In this document: positions 44,453 through 54,533 of the stretch, piece after piece | How positions within the stretch are numbered: the first letter of the stretch is position 1 | How the letters are laid out: the number at the start of each line of letters is the position of its first letter | Assembly: GCA_016700115.1 (NCBI GenBank) | Contig: CP064999.1 | Span: 4,340,001-4,404,000, forward strand | Length of the DNA stretch: 64,000 bases | Reading direction: 5' to 3' | From: Sphingobacteriales bacterium | GTDB lineage: Bacteria > Bacteroidota > Bacteroidia > Chitinophagales > UBA2359 | Notes under the pieces: generated by a model | Told to the model about the DNA's origin: nothing | Databases searched by the model: none | Seen by the model: only the letters and a program-made list of their open reading frames with translations | Position numbers and translations under genes: made by a program

Positions 44453-45781
44453 ATGAAAAAATTGTTGTTACTGTCTGTCTTGTTTGTATCATTAACAGCT
44501 GCTACCATCAACCTGACGAATCCAGAAAATTATGCTGCTCAATCTATACCCTCTTATATTGTTAAAGACAACATGCCTCCCAACAATGAACTTACCAATT
44601 TAGGAGCAACACTTGGAAGAGTCTTATTTTATGATAAAAATCTTTCTTCAAACAATACAATAGCATGTGCCAGTTGTCATAAACAGCAATTCGCTTTTGG
44701 AGACACTGCCCGGCTTAGTGTGGGGTTAAATGGAGGTTTAACCGGCAGACATACCATGAGATTGGTGAATTCAAGATTTGGCATTGAACCTAAGTTTTTC
44801 TGGGACGAAAGAGCCGAATCTTTGGAACAACAAACCACTCAACCAATTCAGGATCATGTTGAAATGGGATTTAGCGGTACTGAAGGTCAACCTGATTTAG
44901 ATTCCTTGATTCGAAAGCTGGAATCTATCCCGTATTACCACGTTTTGTTTACAATGGCTTTTGGAACACCACAGATAACTGAAGACAGGATGCAAAAAGC
45001 ATTGGCACAATTTATCAGAAGTATTCAGTCTTTCGATTCGCGATTTGATGCGGGTTTAGCTGCTACAGGAAATCTTGGTGCTCCTTTTCCAAATTTTACT
45101 CCACAGGAAAACAACGGTAAAGCAATATTCCTTGCTCCTCCTCCTGCAGGAGCCGGATGTCAGGGTTGTCATCAAGCTCCGGAATTTGATATTGACCCTA
45201 ATTCATTGAATAATGGTGTTCTGGCTACTGCTGCAAATCCTTTAATTCTCGATTTAACCAACACCCGTGCTCCTTCCCTAAGAGATTTAGTCAATCCTAA
45301 TGGAACACCTAACGGACCTATGATGCACAATGGAAACTTTCAGAATTTACAAGCCATAATCAATCATTATAATCTAATTCCATTAACGCCTGGCAATAAT
45401 AATTTAGATCCAAGACTTGCGGGTCCTGGTGGAAACCTGCAACTAACTCCGGGTGAACAAGCAGCACTGATTCAGTTTTTAAGAACCTTAACCGGTGTAA
45501 ATATTTATACCGATCAAAAATGGTCAAATCCTTTTGACCAAGATGGTAATCTCGATTTGGTTTATTGTTCGTTTACTCCTAATATTACAGGTAGTACTGA
45601 AGTTTGTGGCAACAATACTTCATTTTATTCAGTACCTGTGGGACCTGCAGGAACAATTTATTATTGGACCGTGACAGGCGGAACAATTCTCAACTCGCCT
45701 CCTTATACAAACACTATTGAAATACAATGGAACGTTCCTGCCACGAATGCTTCAGTAAGTATCACGCAGTTTGAACCTTAA
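44453..45781 (+). CDS. di-haem cytochrome c peroxidase with C-terminal PKD-like domain
   Basis: An exported 442-residue peroxidase of the CcpA/MauG family, which reduces hydrogen peroxide or oxidises a protein partner. Two haem-binding motifs are present: CASCH (Cys72, Cys75, His76) and CQGCH (Cys236, Cys239, His240), and the family segments LGRVLFYDKNLSSNNTIACA, RHTMRLVNSRFGIEPKFFWD and MMHNGNFQNLQAIINHYN are clear. After about residue 370 comes an added Ig/PKD-like domain (GSTEVCGNNTSFYSVPV, TIYYWTVTGGTIL) that stops at SITQFEP. The same terminal domain ends the following GH9 enzyme. The signal peptide starts MKKLLLLSVLFVSLTAAT. No T9SS C-terminal motif was recognised. Confidence 0.9.
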   Translation: MKKLLLLSVLFVSLTAATINLTNPENYAAQSIPSYIVKDNMPPNNELTNLGATLGRVLFYDKNLSSNNTIACASCHKQQFAFGDTARLSVGLNGGLTGRHTMRLVNSRFGIEPKFFWDERAESLEQQTTQPIQDHVEMGFSGTEGQPDLDSLIRKLESIPYYHVLFTMAFGTPQITEDRMQKALAQFIRSIQSFDSRFDAGLAATGNLGAPFPNFTPQENNGKAIFLAPPPAGAGCQGCHQAPEFDIDPNSLNNGVLATAANPLILDLTNTRAPSLRDLVNPNGTPNGPMMHNGNFQNLQAIINHYNLIPLTPGNNNLDPRLAGPGGNLQLTPGEQAALIQFLRTLTGVNIYTDQKWSNPFDQDGNLDLVYCSFTPNITGSTEVCGNNTSFYSVPVGPAGTIYYWTVTGGTILNSPPYTNTIEIQWNVPATNASVSITQFEP

Positions 45782-45914
45782 AAATTTTGATTTTTCAATT
45801 TTTATAGCTACATTTTATTCCAGCCTAAAAAACGTTTCTTAGAAAAATAGTCATATCCGAAGAATAGATTTTAAAATTGTTTTTAACTTGGAACTTTGAA
45901 TAACTCTGTTCAAT

Positions 45915-47993
45915 ATGAAATTCAAGTTAATAATTACAATCTTCATCGCAACTTTATATTCCTGGTCGTATTCAATGTCGGTGGACAACCGGATTAAAGT
46001 TGATCAATTCGGCTATGTAACCGGTGCACAAAAAATTGCGGTCATTTCTAATCCTCAGATTGGTTATAATGTTACCACTCCATTTATACCCTCTACAACT
46101 TATCAGGTACGAAGATTTAGCGACAACTCCGTTGTACATTCAGGCATTATTACTGCTTGGAATTCAGGAACGACTCATGCTCAATCGGGAGATAAAGTCT
46201 GGTGGTATGACTTTTCAGACCTAACCACTCCGGGATTTTATTATGTTTATGACATGAACAATGATGTGCGTTCTTATGTGTTTGAGGTTGGAGATTGTGT
46301 GTATTCCGAAGTTTTAAAACAATCTGTACGAAGTTTTTTTTACCAACGTTGTGGTACACCAAAAACAGTTCCTTTTGCTCATTCAAACTGGCAAGATGCA
46401 CTTGGTTGTCATATAGGAGCGCAGCAGGATTTAGATTGCAGGTATATCAGTAATACTTCTGCAAGCACCTCACAAAACCTATCGGGAGGCTGGCATGATG
46501 CCGGAGACTACAACAAGTATGTAAATTTTACTTTTTCTACGCTTACAGATCTATTGTTAGGATATATTGAAAATCCCGAAGTATGGAAAGACAATTATGA
46601 TATTCCTGAGTCGGGAAATGGAATACCCGACATTCTGGATGAAGTGAAATGGGAACTGGATTGGTTGTTAAAAATGCAGCAATCCAATGGCTCGTTGTTG
46701 CATAAAGTTTCTGTTACTGACTTTAGTGCTGCAAGCCCTCCAAGTAACGATTCGGCTTTTCGTCGTTATGGTGCAGCTTCTACTTCTGCCACATTAACCG
46801 GAGCTGCAATGTTTGCATTAGCCGGCAATGCGTTTCGTTCGTTAGGTATTTCATCCGCAACTGAATATTCCAATACGCTGGAAGCAGCTTCAATCAATGC
46901 ATGGAACTGGGCATCAGCTAATCCTTCTGTTCTTTTTAGCAATTCAGGCTTTCAAAATGTTGCTGCGGAAGACGATGATTATGGAAGACTGGCAAAAAAA
47001 GTTTGTGCAGCCTCTTATTTATATGTATTAACTGCAAATACAGTTTACAAGAGTTTTTTTGATTCAAATTATCAGGAAATTCATTTGATGCAATGGAGCT
47101 ACGCATATCCATTTGAAACACCTTATCAAGATGGGTTATTGTTTTATGGAAGGGCAAATAATGCTACCACTTCCGTTGTCAATAATATACGAAATACTTA
47201 CTCCAACAGCATTAGCAGTAGTAATGGCGATAACCTGCCATCTTTTCTCAATCAATCAGATGCATATCGAGCTTATATGGCTAACAACAACTACACTTGG
47301 GGTAATAATCAGTTTAAATCCCAACAAGGAAGCATGTTCACTTCTATGAATATTTATGGCTTAAATGCCATTAATACTACCAATTACAAAAATGCTGCCT
47401 CCGGATTTGTTCATTACCTGCACGGAATTAACCCAACGTGCTTTGTTTACTTAAGTAATATGGGAGAATTTGGTGCTGAAAACTCTATCAATGAGTTTTA
47501 CAATAGTTGGTTTACTGATGGAAGCCCACTATGGGACAGAGTTGGAGTCTCACTTTATGGTCCTGCTCCCGGTTTTATGCCGGGAGGTGCAAACCCTACT
47601 TATCAACCCGATGGATCTTATGGGGGCACTATAGTACCTCCTCAAAACCAACCCATACAAAAATCGTACAAAGACTGGAACACAAGCTGGCCACAAAATT
47701 CATGGGAAATTACAGAAAACTCGATTTATGTAAATGCTGCTTATGTTAGGTTGTTATCTAAGTTTCTCAGCCCTGACTGTTGCAATTCATTTACGGTTTC
47801 TATTGATGGCAACAGTCAAGTTTGTTCAGGTAATACCGCGGTTTATTCAGTGGCTGAAGTTGAAGGAGCAACTTATTTCTGGATAGTTTCGGGAGGAATC
47901 ATTGTTTCAGGCCAAGGCACAAATAATGTTACTGTTTTATGGAGTTCAGATGATACAGGTACAATTTCTGTTACTCAAACCAATGCGGAATAA
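45915..47993 (+). CDS. glycoside hydrolase family 9 (endoglucanase-type) secreted enzyme
   Basis: A 692-residue exported cellulase-type enzyme. After a signal peptide (LIITIFIATLYSWSYS) there is an Ig-like CelD N-terminal domain (IKVDQFGYVTGAQKIAV) and the GH9 catalytic domain: GGWHDAGDYNKY with Asp195 and Asp198, ILDEVKWELDWLLKMQ, and WEITENSIYVNAAYV with the catalytic Glu601. HGINPTCFVYLSNMGEFG is the usual late motif. A C-terminal PKD-like domain (NSQVCSGNTAVYSV, ATYFWIVSGGIIVSG) ends at SVTQTNAE, matching the peroxidase before it. Likely substrate is cellulose or another beta-1,4-glucan, but no SusC/SusD pair or other glycosidase is nearby, so there is no classical utilisation locus. Confidence 0.93.
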   Translation: MKFKLIITIFIATLYSWSYSMSVDNRIKVDQFGYVTGAQKIAVISNPQIGYNVTTPFIPSTTYQVRRFSDNSVVHSGIITAWNSGTTHAQSGDKVWWYDFSDLTTPGFYYVYDMNNDVRSYVFEVGDCVYSEVLKQSVRSFFYQRCGTPKTVPFAHSNWQDALGCHIGAQQDLDCRYISNTSASTSQNLSGGWHDAGDYNKYVNFTFSTLTDLLLGYIENPEVWKDNYDIPESGNGIPDILDEVKWELDWLLKMQQSNGSLLHKVSVTDFSAASPPSNDSAFRRYGAASTSATLTGAAMFALAGNAFRSLGISSATEYSNTLEAASINAWNWASANPSVLFSNSGFQNVAAEDDDYGRLAKKVCAASYLYVLTANTVYKSFFDSNYQEIHLMQWSYAYPFETPYQDGLLFYGRANNATTSVVNNIRNTYSNSISSSNGDNLPSFLNQSDAYRAYMANNNYTWGNNQFKSQQGSMFTSMNIYGLNAINTTNYKNAASGFVHYLHGINPTCFVYLSNMGEFGAENSINEFYNSWFTDGSPLWDRVGVSLYGPAPGFMPGGANPTYQPDGSYGGTIVPPQNQPIQKSYKDWNTSWPQNSWEITENSIYVNAAYVRLLSKFLSPDCCNSFTVSIDGNSQVCSGNTAVYSVAEVEGATYFWIVSGGIIVSGQGTNNVTVLWSSDDTGTISVTQTNAE

Positions 47994-48040
47994 CAGAATT
48001 CATTTGTCCAAATTAATATAACAGTTCTATTAACCTTTAA

Positions 48041-49462
48041 CTATTTTCTCTTCCAAATCAAAGCTGTCAGCAATAAGGCGACCACCATAACTACCGCAGA
48101 AAACATAGGATAAAAAGTTGCAAAATCATGGGCTGCAAAATTAAACCGATAACCCGGAACATCAAACTGCCAGGTTAGAATGCTTTTGCCAATATAAAAA
48201 GCCAATACTAAAAAAGAAGCAGCATAGATTGGCAACTCAAAAGCTTTGAACTTTCTGATGATGAGTGCAGCTATATTACAGGCTGACATGATGAGGCAAA
48301 ATACTGCCGGATAAATCAGATAATTACCGGTAGAATAAATTCCGCCAAAAAGAGAATAATTGTTATCTGAGAACAGATAACCAAACAATGCTGTAAATAC
48401 AGGAATAAAAAACGATAGAAAATATATAAGAGAAAATCCGGGTGTTGAAGGCGAAACTTTGGAAGATTTTCCTGATGCCTGGTTACTACTACTTCCTAAA
48501 CCTTCTGATTTAAAATAGCCTGCTATTTGTTGAGTAAGTTTACCCTTTGAGGAACCATTATCCAAAACTGCTGTTCCTGAACCAAGCATGGTTTGTGCAG
48601 CAACTATCCTTACATCTTCATTGTCATAAAGTATTTCGAGCAATTCATCAACAGACTGCGCTCTTTGTCCTGCACTTCGTACCAAACATCTTGCAACCAC
48701 CCTTCTAAAAGGCAATGGGATTTTTTCAAGATCAACCGGCTCTTTGTCAAAAATATTCCGCATCACTTCATCCCGTGACATTCCTTGTTGTGTTTTGCCA
48801 AATGGAGCTGTACCTGTAAAACACTCGTAAATAATTGCACCAAGTGACCACAAATCGAGGTTAGTATGCAATTGTCCGTTAATTCCAAACTTAGTCAGAT
48901 TAAATTGTTCAGGGGCCATATATTCTATAGAACCTATAACTAAAGATGAGCCCCCTGTTGAACTGTCGTTGATAGTTTTACTGATTCCAAAATCGGCAAT
49001 TTTTGGAGTTAGACCGTCAGTATCCGATTGAATCAATATATTCTCTGGTTTCAGATCACGATGTATAATCCCTTTGGAATGTAAGTACCTTAATCCATGC
49101 ATAATGCCAACCAAAATGCCTGTCAATGTCTGAATATCGGGTTTCTTTCTTAATAATTTGCTCAAATCACCACCGTTCACAAACTCTAGGACTCCAACCT
49201 GTATTGTATCGCCAAAAGTTGCCGATTCCTGTAGTTCAAAAGCATCAAAATATCGAACCAAATTGGGGTGATTTAGCTTTATCGCACGTTTAATCTCTTC
49301 AAAAAGGCTGTATTTAGAAGGCAGGCTACCACTATATTTTTTTAATGCAACAACCATTCCTAAATTCTTATCAATTGCTTTGTAAACTTTGCCAAATCCT
49401 CCTGTTCCTAACAAATCGGTGTCCGGGTTAAATTCGTAAGTTTTGTTCAGATTCATCAACAT
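48041..49462 (-). CDS. Hanks-type Ser/Thr protein kinase with C-terminal membrane segments
   Basis: A kinase of about 473 residues. The start at 49462 (MLMNLNKTYEFNPD) is chosen; an ATG at 49519 would add 19 residues before the kinase fold. The kinase domain occupies about residues 9-280: glycine loop GTGGFGKVYKA, Lys41 in VALKKYSG, catalytic loop IIHRDLKPENILIQ, DFG in KIADFGISKT, and MAPEQF. After a linker rich in Ser/Gly (about 300-340) come about four hydrophobic segments (LIYFLSFFIPVFTALFGYLF, YLIYPAVFCLIMSACNIAAL), so the kinase is membrane-tethered with no recognised outer sensor domain. Target proteins are unknown. Confidence 0.9.
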   Translation of the reverse strand: MLMNLNKTYEFNPDTDLLGTGGFGKVYKAIDKNLGMVVALKKYSGSLPSKYSLFEEIKRAIKLNHPNLVRYFDAFELQESATFGDTIQVGVLEFVNGGDLSKLLRKKPDIQTLTGILVGIMHGLRYLHSKGIIHRDLKPENILIQSDTDGLTPKIADFGISKTINDSSTGGSSLVIGSIEYMAPEQFNLTKFGINGQLHTNLDLWSLGAIIYECFTGTAPFGKTQQGMSRDEVMRNIFDKEPVDLEKIPLPFRRVVARCLVRSAGQRAQSVDELLEILYDNEDVRIVAAQTMLGSGTAVLDNGSSKGKLTQQIAGYFKSEGLGSSSNQASGKSSKVSPSTPGFSLIYFLSFFIPVFTALFGYLFSDNNYSLFGGIYSTGNYLIYPAVFCLIMSACNIAALIIRKFKAFELPIYAASFLVLAFYIGKSILTWQFDVPGYRFNFAAHDFATFYPMFSAVVMVVALLLTALIWKRK

Positions 49463-49592
49463 AATACAGTGGTTGTTAAAATTCGGTGTGCTTGTCAATA
49501 GTTCGCAAGATACAAACATTAACTAATTTCGTTAAAAAATAGTACAATGTTGAAAATCTAAGATGTCAACAAACAAGGCAAGTTTAATTTGA

Positions 49593-50618
49593 TTACCCAA
49601 ACAAATCTATCCATTTTAACAAATGTTCTTCTGGCACATCTGATTTCAACTTCATGCCTATTACTTTATCCATATCCATAGGTGATATTCCATTTCCCGG
49701 TCGTTTCATCACCAAGTCAGCTTCCTTCAATAAATGTCCGGCTTTTAATGGTTTATTGATATGAATACTTTTGCGGGCAACCTCTATATTTTTTCTTTCT
49801 GATTCGGTAGGATGTTTAATTCCATGACCTAAGGCCAGTTCAATATTCCGGATAGCCTGAACCATAGCTACCAATTCGGATGGTTCGAGCGAAGCAGGAT
49901 GATCAGGACCCGATAATTTTCTGGAAAGGGTAAAATGTTTTTCTATACAAACAGCCCCAATTGCAACGGCAGCAATCGGAACTTCTATTCCCAAAGTGTG
50001 ATCTGAATAGCCTACTTTAACACCAAATGCCCGATGAAGTGTCTGAATTACATTTAAATTGACATCCTTCATTGGCGTTGGATATTCTGTATTACAATGC
50101 AATAACATGATTTCTGACCGAAGTTTACCTTTTGCCAATAGAACATCAATTGCGGCTTCAATTTCGCCCAAAGTTGCCATACCAGTAGAAAGTATAATTT
50201 CTTCGGCAGTGTCCGCTATTTTACGCAGATAGGGTAAATTGGTTATTTCGCCTGATGGAATTTTAAACAGATTCTGGCCTAATTCTTTTAGCAATTCTAT
50301 ACTTTCGAGGTCGAAAGCAGTTGACAAAAAACCAATATTTCTAAATTTGCAATGAGCAATCAGTTTTTCATGATCTTGCCGGCTTAGTTCCAACCTTTTG
50401 ATCATATCCATTTGGGTTTCATCACGATCTCCTGTATTTGTTTTCTGATATGCTGCTTTTATTGCCTTTTTACTGACCAATTGTTCAGTTTTAAAAGTCT
50501 GAAACTTCACAAAATCTGCTTTTGCTTCAGATGCAACATCAATCAATTCCAAAGCCATATCTAAATTGCCATTATGATTCACTCCGGCTTCGGCAATTAT
50601 GAGTACAGGTTTTAGCAT
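49593..50618 (-). CDS. neuB: N-acetylneuraminate (or related nonulosonate) synthase
   Basis: Condenses phosphoenolpyruvate with an N-acetyl-mannosamine-type sugar to make sialic acid or a related nonulosonic acid. The 341-residue protein has the NeuB TIM-barrel (IAEAGVNHNGNLDMALELI, DFVKFQTFKTEQLVS, ILSTGMATLGEIEAAIDVLL, LLHCNTEYPTPMKDVNLNVI, VGYSDHTLGIEVPIAAVAIG, IEKHFTLSRKLSGPDHPASL) and a C-terminal SAF domain (RKSIHINKPLKAGHLLKEAD, KRPGNGISPMD). No NeuA (CMP transferase), NeuC or glycosyltransferase is in the window, so the sugar is not identified. It is 22 bases downstream of the choice-of-anchor B gene on the same strand. Confidence 0.92.
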   Translation of the reverse strand: MLKPVLIIAEAGVNHNGNLDMALELIDVASEAKADFVKFQTFKTEQLVSKKAIKAAYQKTNTGDRDETQMDMIKRLELSRQDHEKLIAHCKFRNIGFLSTAFDLESIELLKELGQNLFKIPSGEITNLPYLRKIADTAEEIILSTGMATLGEIEAAIDVLLAKGKLRSEIMLLHCNTEYPTPMKDVNLNVIQTLHRAFGVKVGYSDHTLGIEVPIAAVAIGAVCIEKHFTLSRKLSGPDHPASLEPSELVAMVQAIRNIELALGHGIKHPTESERKNIEVARKSIHINKPLKAGHLLKEADLVMKRPGNGISPMDMDKVIGMKLKSDVPEEHLLKWIDLFG

Positions 50619-50640
50619 TTCAAATGATGGTTGGCAAAAA

Positions 50641-53600
50641 TTATCGAATGATTATTTTGTTGCTAAATTGGTTTCCGGCTGTTCTTAGTCGAACCAGATA
50701 AATGCCCGGTGAATATTCGGATAGCTGTATCTCTTGTTGAAGTTTGGTATAGTTATGTTCAATTTCCCGGAGCCATATTAATTGTCCAATTGAGTTAAAA
50801 ACTTCTATCCTAACTTCGCCAAATGGCAATAAATGTTCAGCTTGAATTACGAAAATCCCATTTTCTGACGGATTTGGTGATACTGTAACAATTGGGTTTG
50901 AAACAGGCTGGTTAACACCCAATATACAAGATGAACCTGGATTCATGACAACCGGAATAACGATAATGTTTTGGCAACCAATTTCATCAGTAACAGTTAA
51001 TTGATAAATCAACGTATCTTCCCCTTCTCCTTCTACCGTTGCGAAAGTAATTAATTCATCAGGGTTTTCCACTCCGGGACCTTCCCATAAAACCGTAACT
51101 GGTCCGGTACCTAAAGGTATATTGCATTGAAGTTCAAAAGGAACTCCCCAACAAGCTTCTCCTTCTAAATAAGTATCTATAAAAAGCCCTGTTGCGATTG
51201 CTTCAGCTTCAGGAACAGGTAAAATACTAAGGTTAGCTTCCGCCATATCCGTACAACCTGCAGTTGTAATCTGAACTGCAATTGTAGCATCTTCTGTAAA
51301 AGCGGCAGTTATCGCTGAGGTATTTCCGGGTAAGTTCATCCCGTTTTGTGTCCAGACAAAATTGTTGGAACCTGCGCTATCTCCTAAAATACTAAGCATA
51401 ATTTCTTCACCAGAACAAGCAGAAGTCGGCGCTACGATACTCGTTATTGGGTCAATCACAGCCACCCAAATATCAGCACTTGCCGTACATCCGTTAGTAG
51501 GGTCGGTACCCGTTACAGTATATGGCAAACTTCCCGCAGTTGCAGGCGCGTTGGTGTTGACAAATCCAAAATTGGGTAAAAGTGGGGTAAACATATTGTT
51601 TCCACCAGTCCACCAATAATTGTATTCCCCCTCAAAGGCTTGTAAGTTAATGCTACCGCCCACGCAAACTGTGTCGGTTGAGGCAGAAGCGGTAAATACC
51701 GGCATAGAACCAATGTCAACGGTCACGCTTTCGGTATTCGTGCAGCCGTTTGTATCGGTCACGGTCACGGAGTAGGTCTGTGGTCCGGGCAACTCTACGT
51801 TTACTGTTGCTATAACATCCGTTGCATTTACCACTCCATTACCTTGCCAAACATAAGAGTCTATCAGCGTGTCGGGATCTCCAATCAATTCAAAATCAGT
51901 AGATTGACAAGTAGTAGCGGGTATAATAACTTGAACATTAGGCGATGGGTAAACCATTACATAATTGTTAACCGTAACCGAAACTGTACCAAATTCGTTA
52001 GTTACTGACAGCGTTACATTATATTCTCCAGGTGAATCGTAGGTAACTGTAGGGGTGGAACTTGTACTTTCCGATGGAACTCCGCCCGGAAACGACCAAT
52101 TCAAGGCTGCCCCGGAAGTAGAGGTAGAAACAAACTGTACCTCTATGGAGTTACAGCCCATAGCGTTGTTGGCGTTGGTAAAACTTACAAAAGGAGGTGC
52201 TCCTTCTACTATTTCAAACTTATCAAAAGCAGCTTCAACCACATGCCCTGATGTTGGCATATCAGAAATTGAAACCAGTAATTGCATGTTTGCAGTTGGC
52301 TGCAAATGGTCAGCGATGTTAATTACAGTTTCATGAAAATTGTATTCAAAGGGATCGCCATCTTTAACCGCTTCTATTGTCTTAGTTTCAATTCCGTTAG
52401 AAATCTGAATAAATAAAGTATCATTACTCCCATTCTGCAAAGACAAATACCTATGATAGCGCAGCTGAGGGTTGGTGTATCCACTTAAATCAAAAACAGG
52501 AGACCTTAGATTAGTTGTTCCGTTGTTGACATTATTGACAATGCCTGTGCCTCCGTTGCCTGTAACAAAGCAAATTTCCCCAAAATCGGACGTAACATCA
52601 GCTCCGACATTAGAAGGTTGTCCTGCAAACTCTGTTCCAATAGGTTTTACCATTTCCCAAGCTCCACTTGTAACATCTCCACTAACAGTCCACCCATAAT
52701 CAAAGAAAAAGTCATCGTAATAACCCGGGGTTAAGTGAATTGTAAATGTGTTATTTGTTAAAGAAACAAACGGTGTTAACTTTAGCGTTCGATACCCCCA
52801 TTTACCAATATAAATTTCATGAGTTCCGGGTTCATAAGCTAAAAAAACTGCCTGACCTGAAGCGTCAGTAAAAGCTGTTTCGTTTACAAATTGATTCATA
52901 AACAATATTTCGGCATTACTTATCGGTTCTCCGGTTACTGAATTGACAACCTGTATTGTTACGTTGTATGATGGGATAGGTTCCATAGCGATTGACAATG
53001 GAGTTATAATGCCGTTTTGCATTTCAACTTCGATTACCTGAGTTTCATATCCATATAATGACAGGGTTACTGAATAAACGCCATTGTTTGCTACACCTGT
53101 TTGAAAAGTTCCGTTTAATCCCGTTTGGGTTTGAGTTTCCGGCATTCCATTGAAGCCAATTTGAACACCCAGTAAAGGCAATCCGGTTTGAGCGTTGGTA
53201 ATTGTTCCTTGCAGGTAACAGGCTTGGGTATATTCAGGCTGAATGACGAATAAGCCCTCTTCCATATCAGAAGCCAGTAAAATGCCCGAAGGCAAATAAG
53301 GATAAACTCCCCAACATCCGTTAAAATTATCACCGGCAAGTGGAGATGTATCGTAATATCCCACCTCGATAGGCGCATTGGGGAAAGTTGCATCAGTAAT
53401 CCTTGCCCCATCTCGGTAATAGGAGGTAACTATAAAATTATTGTAGAAAAAGGTATTGTGAGGAATCACGCCACTGCCCGGATTTGAGCGGTATTCTGCC
53501 AATTCTTTAATGTCTGAAATATCCGACACATCGAATATGCCAATCGGGGCATTGCTCTTTTCGTCTGTGGTGATAAAGGTATTCCCATCTTCAGACAACC

Positions 53601-54300
53601 AACAGTTATGTGTAAACGCAAAAGGCGTTGGATGTGTGGCCATAATAACAGGCATTGCTTTGTCTGTAATATCTACCACTGCAAACTGTCCCTCATATAT
53701 TTCTGCAGTCCATAAGGTATCGCCCCGAACAAAAACGTCATGACAATATTCCTCATTATATAAGCCCACTATGGGTGGGTTTAAGGGGTCGGAATTTAAA
53801 TCTATCATCAAAGCTCCGCCAACTCCTATATTACTCCCCAAAACATAACCGATACCATTCTCATCAATAAAGATATTGTGTGCCGATTCCAAATTAAGGG
53901 TTGCCCCCTGAAATACCCCGCCCATCCAGTTAGTCACTATAATTGAGTCCGGCAAGTATTGCAGATCAAAGATGTGAAGACCGCTGTCTGTTTCGTTTGT
54001 TACATAAGCATAATGCCCCCAAACCTTCATGTCCCTCCAAAGGCTGCTTGGACCCGGCACAAAAAACAATTCATTAGGAGTAGCAGGGTCGGTAACATCT
54101 ATAATAGCCGTACCCGTTCGTGTGCCAAGCAGTGCATATTCATGCCCATCGGCCACATATCCCCATACGTCATTGACAGTTTGCTCATAATCAATATTAC
54201 TCAGCAAAGTTGTATTAAACTGAGCTGAAATTTGGAAATTGCTTATGAAAAACAAACAAATCAGATAAAAAACAGAACTAAGTTGTTGAAAATACTTCAT
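50641..54300 (-). CDS. T9SS type A secreted protein, choice-of-anchor B type
   Basis: A 1219-residue exported protein starting at the ATG at 54300 (MKYFQQLSSVFYLICLFFIS). Residues about 30-360 are an LVIVD-repeat domain of the choice-of-anchor B type (DVWGYVADGHEYALLGTRTG, AIIDVTDPATPNELFFVPGP, AHNIFIDENGIGYVLGSNIG). Two carboxypeptidase-like regulatory domains follow (LQGTITNAQTGLPLLGVQIG, VQVVNSVTGEPISNAEILFM), then a jelly-roll-like region, PKD/Ig-like units (VQFVSTSTSGAALNWSFPGG, YSVTVTDTNGCTNTESV) and the type A sorting region (NPSENGIFVIQAE, YSPGIYLVRLRTAGNQFSNK). Such proteins are surface-attached and of unknown binding specificity. It is followed closely by neuB. Confidence 0.87.
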   Translation of the reverse strand: MKYFQQLSSVFYLICLFFISNFQISAQFNTTLLSNIDYEQTVNDVWGYVADGHEYALLGTRTGTAIIDVTDPATPNELFFVPGPSSLWRDMKVWGHYAYVTNETDSGLHIFDLQYLPDSIIVTNWMGGVFQGATLNLESAHNIFIDENGIGYVLGSNIGVGGALMIDLNSDPLNPPIVGLYNEEYCHDVFVRGDTLWTAEIYEGQFAVVDITDKAMPVIMATHPTPFAFTHNCWLSEDGNTFITTDEKSNAPIGIFDVSDISDIKELAEYRSNPGSGVIPHNTFFYNNFIVTSYYRDGARITDATFPNAPIEVGYYDTSPLAGDNFNGCWGVYPYLPSGILLASDMEEGLFVIQPEYTQACYLQGTITNAQTGLPLLGVQIGFNGMPETQTQTGLNGTFQTGVANNGVYSVTLSLYGYETQVIEVEMQNGIITPLSIAMEPIPSYNVTIQVVNSVTGEPISNAEILFMNQFVNETAFTDASGQAVFLAYEPGTHEIYIGKWGYRTLKLTPFVSLTNNTFTIHLTPGYYDDFFFDYGWTVSGDVTSGAWEMVKPIGTEFAGQPSNVGADVTSDFGEICFVTGNGGTGIVNNVNNGTTNLRSPVFDLSGYTNPQLRYHRYLSLQNGSNDTLFIQISNGIETKTIEAVKDGDPFEYNFHETVINIADHLQPTANMQLLVSISDMPTSGHVVEAAFDKFEIVEGAPPFVSFTNANNAMGCNSIEVQFVSTSTSGAALNWSFPGGVPSESTSSTPTVTYDSPGEYNVTLSVTNEFGTVSVTVNNYVMVYPSPNVQVIIPATTCQSTDFELIGDPDTLIDSYVWQGNGVVNATDVIATVNVELPGPQTYSVTVTDTNGCTNTESVTVDIGSMPVFTASASTDTVCVGGSINLQAFEGEYNYWWTGGNNMFTPLLPNFGFVNTNAPATAGSLPYTVTGTDPTNGCTASADIWVAVIDPITSIVAPTSACSGEEIMLSILGDSAGSNNFVWTQNGMNLPGNTSAITAAFTEDATIAVQITTAGCTDMAEANLSILPVPEAEAIATGLFIDTYLEGEACWGVPFELQCNIPLGTGPVTVLWEGPGVENPDELITFATVEGEGEDTLIYQLTVTDEIGCQNIIVIPVVMNPGSSCILGVNQPVSNPIVTVSPNPSENGIFVIQAEHLLPFGEVRIEVFNSIGQLIWLREIEHNYTKLQQEIQLSEYSPGIYLVRLRTAGNQFSNKIIIR

Positions 54301-54533
54301 ACCAACATTTGAAAATTGAATAAACAAAAAATCGTACACCAATTGCTAACCAGATAATACAACGAAAAATCAGCACTACAGGTCGTATTTTTAACCATAA
54401 TTCTGATAACAATTGCAAGTACAAAGACTAAAATATCAGATTTACTTTGGCTGTTATCACACTTAATTTGCAAAGTTCGTAATCTTTTTACAGTTTTACC
54501 GACAAATTTATCCTGTTAAAGCATTCAACAGAA

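Noticed and set aside
45915..47993. Polysaccharide utilisation locus around the GH9 gene
   Set aside because: No SusC/SusD pair, other glycosidase or regulator of that type is adjacent.
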